Both the position numbers and the translations under genes were made by a program. Under the pieces are notes generated by a model. It saw only the letters and a program-made list of their open reading frames with translations. It was not told the origin of the DNA and made no database searches. Below are positions 57,443-64,000 of a stretch of 64,000 bases of DNA, in pieces. Source of the DNA: Curvularia sp. ZM96 (Eukaryota > Ascomycota > Dothideomycetes > Pleosporales > Pleosporaceae); the NCBI GenBank assembly GCA_022457065.1, contig JAJGBQ010000005.1:992001-1056000 (forward strand), in the 5' to 3' direction. The stretch's first letter is position 1; each line of letters opens with the position of its first letter.

Positions 57443-59126
57443 TCAGTAATCTGGAAACTCTTTCTCCACATCGTTTCTCCACGCTTTCAAGCCTCCCTTG
57501 ATGTCGCCAATGTACCGCTTTCCTCCCAGATCGAGCCCGAGTTCCTTCATCTTTTTGACGGTGACTTGGGAGTCGTTGCCCAGTCTGCATATTACAAAGA
57601 TTGGCCTCTCCGACTGCTTCAGCTGTGTGATCCAATTATTCTCTTCATATTCTCCCCTGTTGTTGGCACCCGGACCTCGCGTAGCCGCTACGGTTGAAAA
57701 CGGCACGTTCATACTGCCGTCAATGTGACACAACTCGAACTGCACCTTCTCTCTTACATCGACGAGAATGTGACTATCTCTGTTTGATACTGTGCCCGTA
57801 TGGGGATTGACTCCGGAGCGTAGTCTAGCGTAATTCTGGGCGGATATGCGCTCTTCTGGTGAAAGTGGATTCATATTCGGTAGCACGCTTCCACAGAATT
57901 GGACATAATCTAAGCTTCCTGACTCTATCGTCTGTTTGGTGACTGTCGCATTCGCTGAACAGGAAGCGCACTTTGCCTTCCGACTCCTGAGGCGAATCAA
58001 GCGAAACATGGGATTTGAATAAGCGGAAAAGATGAGGAGACTAGGTGGGTCTGCTGGTGCTCCAACAGGCGTCTTCTGGGTCAAAACCTTGATAGCTTCC
58101 AAGGCTTGCAAGACACCCATTACACCCACGACTGGCCCTAGGATGCCACCGTCGCCGCAGGATACCACGGATTCTGGAGGTGGAGGTTTGGGGAATACAC
58201 AGCGGTAGCAAGGACCTCCGTTGGAATCACCCGGGGGCAATGGTGGATTATTGAGAACCATCAGTTGCCCGTCAATGCGAAGAGCTGATGCGGAGACAAG
58301 CGGCTTGCCTAAGACGACGCACGTATCAGATATTAGATAGCGCGATGCTGGAGTGTCGGTGCAATCAAGTACTAGATCATAGTCGCTGAACGTCGATATG
58401 GCAGTCTCGGCAGTCAACCGAGAGATGTGCGGAACCAGTTTGACGTTCGGGTTGAGCCTAGATAATATCAGTTGTGTGCCCCGTGAATCTTACAAACGTC
58501 TTCGATCTGTGGAAAACGTACGATTTCAATGTGACCATTGCGCTTTCGACCTTGGTCATACCAACTCTTGCGGTGGAGTGCAGAATCTGGCGGTGCAAGT
58601 TTGATTCCTCGACCACATCGCCATCGACCAAGCCCACAGTGCCAACGCCAGCTCCAACCAAGTACGCAGCAGCGGGACATCCAAGACCACCCACTCCTAC
58701 AATAAGTACACGGGCGTTTTTAAGACGAAGCTGGCCTGAAACATGTAAGTTTTTGTACGGCGTTCATTTGAAGTCACACATACCCTGGAGTCCAATCTCT
58801 GGCATAATTAGTTGTCTTCCGTATCTCTTGTATTCGTCCTTCTCTAGCGGCCATCTTTGGGTTTCGTCTGGCTCGTCTTGCTTTAACTTCTTTCCACCCT
58901 GATCCAGAATAGCGAACACTTCAGAGCGGAAATCATCAGGCACACCGAAGTTCATGTCATGATCCAAAGGGTCTGTAGGGTCGGTGGCCGACGGTCTCTT
59001 TTGGGGAACAAGCTGGGGCGGCTGATTTTGGTTCTGCTCGGCTTCCGCCAGCTGTTGACGCAGGTCCTGCAATGTGGCCTCGCATGCCGCAATTTGCTTG
59101 CGCAGGGAGCTAATAACCGATGCCAT
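57443..59126 (-). CDS. uba4: Adenylyltransferase/sulfurtransferase Uba4 (MOCS3)
   Basis: Activates the ubiquitin-like Urm1 by adenylation and thiocarboxylation for tRNA wobble-uridine thiolation and protein urmylation. In fungi it may also serve the MoaD-type molybdopterin step. Three exons: 59126-58784, 58735-58522 and 58457-57443, giving 523 residues. The N-terminal coiled helix (SLRKQIAACEATLQDLRQQLAEAE) is typical. The E1-like domain shows RYGRQLIMPEIG, the nucleotide loop VGVGGLGCPAAAYL, NLHRQILH, DCTDTPASRYLI, zinc cysteines CYRC and CASC, and the adenylation-site Cys in VVSCGDGG. The rhodanese domain carries HILVDVREK and the catalytic loop CRLGNDS. All key residues are present, and both joins (EIGLQ-GQLRLKNA and TLKS-LNPNVK) are exact. 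Confidence 0.96.
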
Positions 59127-60786
59127 GTTCGCGTGATCGAGAGATATGCCAACGCCGTGCTTTTGGAACGCGTGCAGCAGCGGCCCGGTGTGGGGTCAGG
59201 CTGGCGCTAAACTGAATTTGATACGAAACACGTGCTGTCCCAGACGGGCAGATATGGGATGACACCACCAATAACAATGACACTTGCATAATCAGGCCGC
59301 CAGGAATAGGCTACCAGGGTCAGCCGAAGCGAGATCTAACACTCTCTCGATATCCAAGTCGGACTGGTCTGCCGCTTTTTTTTTTCTGTCTTAGGCGTGG
59401 CTGAGCGCGCAGCCTTTGCGAGTATCAGCCTTTGTATCAAACTACCAAGCCAGACAAGTGTGACGGGCCTCATTAATCGAGAATCTGATTCAGTATACAG
59501 CCATGACTTTATCATCGAAACTCTACTGCCCCAACAGTGCTTGTAGTAACTCAGGATTATTTATTCCTTGCATTAGGACATCATCCGTAAGGCATGAGAG
59601 CGCCGTCACCCATTACACCCGCAAAATTCATGGATGGAACACTTGACTAGAAAAATGTACAGAAGCGGGAACTTGCATTTCTTTTCTGGATTGTCTAGCC
59701 AGCGTAAGCACCAGACCTCCTCTTGCAAGTATTTGTGGGCTTGGAGAGGCCATTCAAAGTATCTAAGCCAATTTAAGAGTCTGACAGGCTGATAGCAGAC
59801 CAATACGAGTCTAAACACATGGCAATATGACCGAATCAGGCTCCAGCCACGTTGCTGCACGTAAGATACGCTGTGCATGCGCTTGGATGCCTGGTGGGGT
59901 CGATGAACTAAAAGCTAGGCACGGGTATCCAAGATGGTCACGACCACATATCGCGGGTATGTGTGAGCAAGTTGAACCTGCTCATATGAAGATGGCAAGG
60001 CTTGCTGCTGACATCTGAATCGCTTCGGGAGTTAGTGCCCTAGCCAATTACAATCGTCAGCCATCAGGACTAAGGCAGCTGATACAGTGTCGAGTGCCAT
60101 GCGTAGAGGAAAGAACGCGGTGACGTGTTGATCCCGATAACATTAATGTAAAGTCAGCAGCTTAGAAATAAAGATCTTGGGCAGGCCAATGAGCGAGATG
60201 CGGCACGTCGAGAGGTGGTCTAGAAGCTCAAGCATGGCGATGGTGTTCACAGAAGAAGCCTGCCAAGTTTGCGGGCGAGTCATTGCAATATGTGCCTTAG
60301 CAAGATCTGGTAACGCGTTCTCCCCGTCAGCTCGCCTTGGTTCGATCGACGCCAGGGGAGTTCCTGTATAAGGCCCCCTGTTGTAACCCCCAGAGTCCAA
60401 GCGGGTGGGCTATTGATGTTCCCAAAAGCGTTTGTTTGTACTAAAGGTAGTCGCACCGGTATTCGATATATACTTGGGTGGCGCTTCAGCTGCTCAGGCT
60501 TGCATTAAGGGCTGACTTTCAGCCGTGGGTCTTCGAACTACACGGAAGAGACATGAGCATGGCGACAGCAAGCAGACTTTTTTAGTGAAGCTGCTAGTGA
60601 AGTTCAATAAAGGACGGCACATGGTAGTGTTACCTGGTACAAATCTGCTGCAGTTATAGAATCCCTACCGTTCCTACGGCTGCTAGTCTTGCCGCTGACC
60701 CTGCCCCGCGGAACGAACTACCCCTCTCTGGCGACCCACGCAACTCTCGTAATCTTGACCATCCACTCCTTTCCATCTACGCCGCC
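59127..60786. other. Divergent intergenic region, uba4 / HET gene
   Basis: 1.66 kb without a recognisable gene. GATATATACTT at 60465-60475 and C-rich leader sequence (60700-60785) look like promoter and leader of the HET gene. The uba4 promoter occupies the left end. Confidence 0.5.
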
Positions 60787-63096
60787 ATGGTTTCCGTTTG
60801 CGCGACATGCAAAGGCCTACAGAACCACTTTCACGGGCTTCACGGCGCCCAAGATAGCAGTGCGGGAACCTTGGCCTGGGTCAACACCAGCTTGTCGACG
60901 CTGAAGTCAAGTTCAAATGCCTGTCACGCGTGCGCACTTCTCCTAAATGGCGTTTTGCTGCATGGCAACCGATTTGCCGGTGTAAATGACGACAGAATCC
61001 GAGTGACGGCTGAATCCTTCAGTCTCAAACCAGAGAGAAACCTCCAGGGCCATCTCTCGGTCGAGCTTCGATGGAAGGACAGCGAAGACCATGATGAATG
61101 TCAAAATGGGAACCATGAGCACGCCGTTGGCCCTGCAGATCTCAAACTGGAGTTTTTCACAGATGAAGGTATGTACCACGTGTCGTCCTACAAGGCCACC
61201 CGATGTCTCCACCAACTGGCTGGTCCATTTCACGTCTCTATCTGTACTTACATCAGTACAGAAGGACAGTCACCTTTCTCGGCCATTGGAAGAGGCCGAC
61301 ACCTGGCAGAAACTCCACTGCAAAACATCGGCTTGATGACAGCACGAAGTATGATAAAGAACTGCCTCGACAATCACGCCACATGTAGCCGCAGAAGTAG
61401 ACCGTCTACGCTGCCGAAGCGCATTCTAGATGTGTCAACGGGCGACGACTCAAAGACTCTGCGACTGCACGAAAGTGAGTATATTCAAGACGAAAGAAGA
61501 TACGAATATGGCGAATATGTTGCCTTGAGTCATATTTGGGGAACTGCTGAGAACATACCCAAAACCACTCTGGAAACCTTGGAGTCTCACAAAAAGAACA
61601 TTTCGTGGTCGACCTTGCCGAGGGCATACCAAGAAGCCATATTCCTCACCCGGGCGCTCGGTTTCCGGTGGTTGTTCGTCGACAGCCTTTGCCTGATACA
61701 AGATGACGTCCAAGAGAAGCTCGAAGATTCACTCGGGATGGATGAGGTTTTTGGAAACGCTTTCTTGACCATCGCGGCAACATCCGCATCTGACAGTAGT
61801 ATCCAGCCACTATTTCCTGCTAAGACACAACCGTATAAGGTTCAAGCAACCGATGTCAAGGGCTCGATGCATGACATCAACGTGAGAGAACAGCCAAGCC
61901 ACTACGGCTTTAAAGCTCCTTTCAATGGCAATTCACATATGAACGAATGGGAACTGCCCTTCAACATAACTGAAGAAGCAAATCTAGACACCCCTCTACT
62001 AGTCCACGCCTGGCCTTATACCGAACGCTTGCTCTCCACGCGTGTGCTCCATTTCACAAAGAGTGAGATGATACTCGAATGCCGCGAAGGCTACCAGTGC
62101 GAATGCGGACGTATAGAGGACAGCGCATTTGACTCGCGACCTACTGATCAGATTAAGCATGAGCTAGGCAAGGTCATTGCAGAAACACTCAACCGACCGC
62201 AACAAGCCAACGGTAATGGCACTCTGAACCCTAACCGGATGGATAGCGTCACCAACCAACTGGCCTCTACTAATCTCACAAATGGCGCGCACCAAGAACT
62301 GTTACGGAAACGCGAAGAAACGTTACAGCTCTGGTCTTACATCATAACAGAATACACGGCGAGGCATCTCACTCACGATAGCGACCGGCTAATTGCGGTG
62401 GCCAGCATCGCGAAAATGCTCTCGCCTGCGTTGCAATCAGGCTACATTGCTGGCCAGTGGACATTCAGCACGCTAGGACTTCTCTGGTATCCGAACGACA
62501 GCTCACGGTGCCGGCGCCCCAAGCTAGGACAAGGGCAGAACGTCCCAAGCTGGTCTTGGGCATCAGTCGGAGGCGCCCCCATCTTCTTCGACAATACAAG
62601 TGCGATGGATCTTGCATGCAGGGCATCATTTGGACCAAAGGGCAAACGTGCAAGCGCATGGTCACCCATTATGGGCGAGCCCCTCGAGCTATCAGGCGCC
62701 ATGGCAGCAGAAGTGGTGTTTCACACGGCTTCGAAGCCCTCGTCACAGCAACAACACTCGTACAAGCTAGCCAGAAACAACATGACTGTCGAATTCACGC
62801 CAGATGTTGTACCGCCCTGCGATGAAGATGCGCTAGTGGACGGCGAAACGCTCGTGTGTATCCTTGTGAGTATGACATTCCGCTCATCGATTGTGGGTAT
62901 CGTGCTCAAACCCGCGGCCTCCGGTAACAACACGTATCGACGTGTGGGTCGGTTCGAATGCTATGAGTGTACGCCTGAAGGTATAGATGAGGAGATGAGC
63001 GAGGACGCTGAGGCGCTATTTGAGCATTGGTTTCCCGAGATTCAGGATATGACGCAGTTGGATAATTATCCTCAGCGGACTTTTACGGTTGTTTGA
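60787..63096 (+). CDS. HET-domain protein (heterokaryon incompatibility type)
   Basis: Single exon, 769 residues. The HET domain occupies about residues 235-390: YGEYVALSHIWG, then LPRAYQEAIFLTRALGFRWLFVDSLCLIQDD, then FGNAFLTIAATSASD, the three conserved blocks in order. The N-terminal part has a CATC motif at the start and a Cys/His pair (NACHACALL). The C-terminal half contains GKVIAETLNR, a helical block with HLTHDSDRLIAVASIAKML, then WSWASVGGAPIFF, which is the conserved ending of this large fungal subfamily. HET domains are TIR-related and trigger cell death after non-self fusion in the characterised members. Most paralogues have no known partner. No NACHT, WD or ankyrin repeats are attached. 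No neighbouring candidate antagonist is visible. Confidence 0.92.
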   Translation: MVSVCATCKGLQNHFHGLHGAQDSSAGTLAWVNTSLSTLKSSSNACHACALLLNGVLLHGNRFAGVNDDRIRVTAESFSLKPERNLQGHLSVELRWKDSEDHDECQNGNHEHAVGPADLKLEFFTDEGMYHVSSYKATRCLHQLAGPFHVSICTYISTEGQSPFSAIGRGRHLAETPLQNIGLMTARSMIKNCLDNHATCSRRSRPSTLPKRILDVSTGDDSKTLRLHESEYIQDERRYEYGEYVALSHIWGTAENIPKTTLETLESHKKNISWSTLPRAYQEAIFLTRALGFRWLFVDSLCLIQDDVQEKLEDSLGMDEVFGNAFLTIAATSASDSSIQPLFPAKTQPYKVQATDVKGSMHDINVREQPSHYGFKAPFNGNSHMNEWELPFNITEEANLDTPLLVHAWPYTERLLSTRVLHFTKSEMILECREGYQCECGRIEDSAFDSRPTDQIKHELGKVIAETLNRPQQANGNGTLNPNRMDSVTNQLASTNLTNGAHQELLRKREETLQLWSYIITEYTARHLTHDSDRLIAVASIAKMLSPALQSGYIAGQWTFSTLGLLWYPNDSSRCRRPKLGQGQNVPSWSWASVGGAPIFFDNTSAMDLACRASFGPKGKRASAWSPIMGEPLELSGAMAAEVVFHTASKPSSQQQHSYKLARNNMTVEFTPDVVPPCDEDALVDGETLVCILVSMTFRSSIVGIVLKPAASGNNTYRRVGRFECYECTPEGIDEEMSEDAEALFEHWFPEIQDMTQLDNYPQRTFTVV

Positions 63097-63881
63097 GCCT
63101 GCCTTTGTTGGCTGTGCTCGGAGTGCGCTGGAGGAAAGAAGATTTTATGCTACGATCTAGCTGTATATTTGGTTTTTCCTTTATGTGAAGGGAGTTTGGG
63201 AGTGATATTGGAAACTTGTTTCCTATTCACTGTTGTATGTGTTTCGATACCCGACCCCTTCTCTTCTGGCTGCTCTCAGGGTTTTCCTGTGACTGGAGAC
63301 TTTTTCTACTTTGAAGGGCTTTTTCCTTTTCCTGTTGGTCTTTTATGATTCGAGGGAAGATGGGATTGCGAACTAGATTTTGAATTATACATGTATCTGG
63401 TATATCGCCTCTCACATTTGCACAATCACTCTATTCCTCCGAGTTGCAGCAGTAGTCCGAGTCAGTGACTTTTAGAGGTTGCGATGGAAGGAGAAGACGC
63501 TGAATCGTAGTGAAGATATTAAGACTGAACGTCTTCGACATTTTGATCGCATGGTTATGTATACGACTTAGCCATGTATAACTGTCAGGTACGGTTAGAT
63601 AGCCATACCGTGCTTGGAAAATTTCCCGCCACAGCTATTCCGTGCTTTTGTGTCTATTAACATGGCCCTCAACATGGGTTCCGGGCCTGTGGCTTGGACT
63701 TCGTATCGTATGTATGACACGGGCGGTATAGCGTCGTGGGTCGAGAAGCTACAGACGATGGCAATGGGATTCACACTGAATCGACGCATCTGGCGCCCGC
63801 AACTGACCAATCGCCGTTGCGACCACCGCTGCAAAGGCATGTACATGCACATGGAAGGGTATTTATCTCAGACTGGCTGGC
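63097..63881. other. Intergenic, no gene seen
   Basis: Contains the 3' UTR of the HET gene. Short open frames on both strands (for example 63614-63907 plus) show no domain or codon pattern that supports a gene. Confidence 0.5.
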
Positions 63882-64000
63882 TTATTGCCGCGCAAACTCG
63901 GGCCTGACCTCCATGTTGGTCTGGACATGGCTTTTCAGCGCCGCCCATCGATCTTTGACCGCATCAGCGCCCTGTGTACCGCTTGTGCTTGCCGTCGTCA
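63882..64000 (-). CDS. C-terminal end of an unidentified gene running off the window (partial)
   Basis: On the minus strand a frame enters from the right edge without interruption for 38 codons and ends with TAA at 63884-63882. The peptide includes ADAVKDRWAALKSHV and ends NMEVRPEFARQ, an amphipathic, basic composition that reads like real protein. VKDRWAALK is reminiscent of Myb/SANT-type helices, but this is too short to assign. A chance open frame of this length is possible. Confidence 0.4.
   Translation of the reverse strand, partial: TTASTSGTQGADAVKDRWAALKSHVQTNMEVRPEFARQ

Noticed and set aside
60335..60345. GGTTCGATCGA resembling a tRNA B box
   Set aside because: No matching A box or acceptor stem around it. 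Other GGTTCGA occurrences (for example 36040 and 62950) also fail, so no tRNA is called.

Overview
The window is nuclear DNA of a filamentous ascomycete, most likely a Dothideomycete (Pleosporales-like). The evidence is many short GT-AG introns (about 48-110 bp), a group III histidine kinase, a White Collar 2 photoreceptor partner, a HET-domain gene, a GT2 hyphal glycosyltransferase and long non-coding spacers. Exon joins were worked out by hand from splice signals, reading phase and family motifs. Every multi-exon total quoted is divisible by three.

Layout. 1-2648: a small secreted cysteine-rich protein gene beside degenerate tandem repeats and an AT-rich, stop-riddled tract. 2649-6931 (-): osmosensing histidine kinase nik1. 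9035-10737 (-): acidic FGDF-motif protein, possibly an AP-1 accessory factor. 11214-13410 (+): nucleoporin nsp1. 13651-15402 (-) and 16032-17980 (+): a divergent pair of a Dal5/Liz1-type permease and an amidase. 18481-21804 (+): MFS protein with a very long N-terminal tail. 22188-23117 (+): ATP synthase subunit g. 23559-25820 (+): DEAD-box helicase rok1. 25821-33672 and 35388-41086 are two gene deserts that isolate the GT2 glycosyltransferase at 33673-35387 (+).

41087-42335 (+), 43218-45397 (-) and 45713-46634 (+) hold an amidohydrolase-2 lactonase candidate, a Clr5-domain protein and an L-rhamnose-1-dehydrogenase-like SDR. Together they look like part of a non-phosphorylated L-rhamnose catabolic cluster. 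rad50 (47115-51125, -) and wc-2 (51537-53082, +) share a 411 bp divergent promoter. 55715-57402 (+) is a secreted class-C beta-lactamase-like hydrolase. It converges at 40 bp on uba4 (57443-59126, -). A HET-domain gene lies at 60787-63096 (+), and the right edge probably holds the C-terminus of another minus-strand gene.

Most genes are conserved housekeeping genes. The accessory content is the secreted peptide, the permease/amidase pair, the rhamnose-like group, the beta-lactamase-like protein and the HET gene. No tRNA, rRNA, CRISPR array or intact transposon was recognised.
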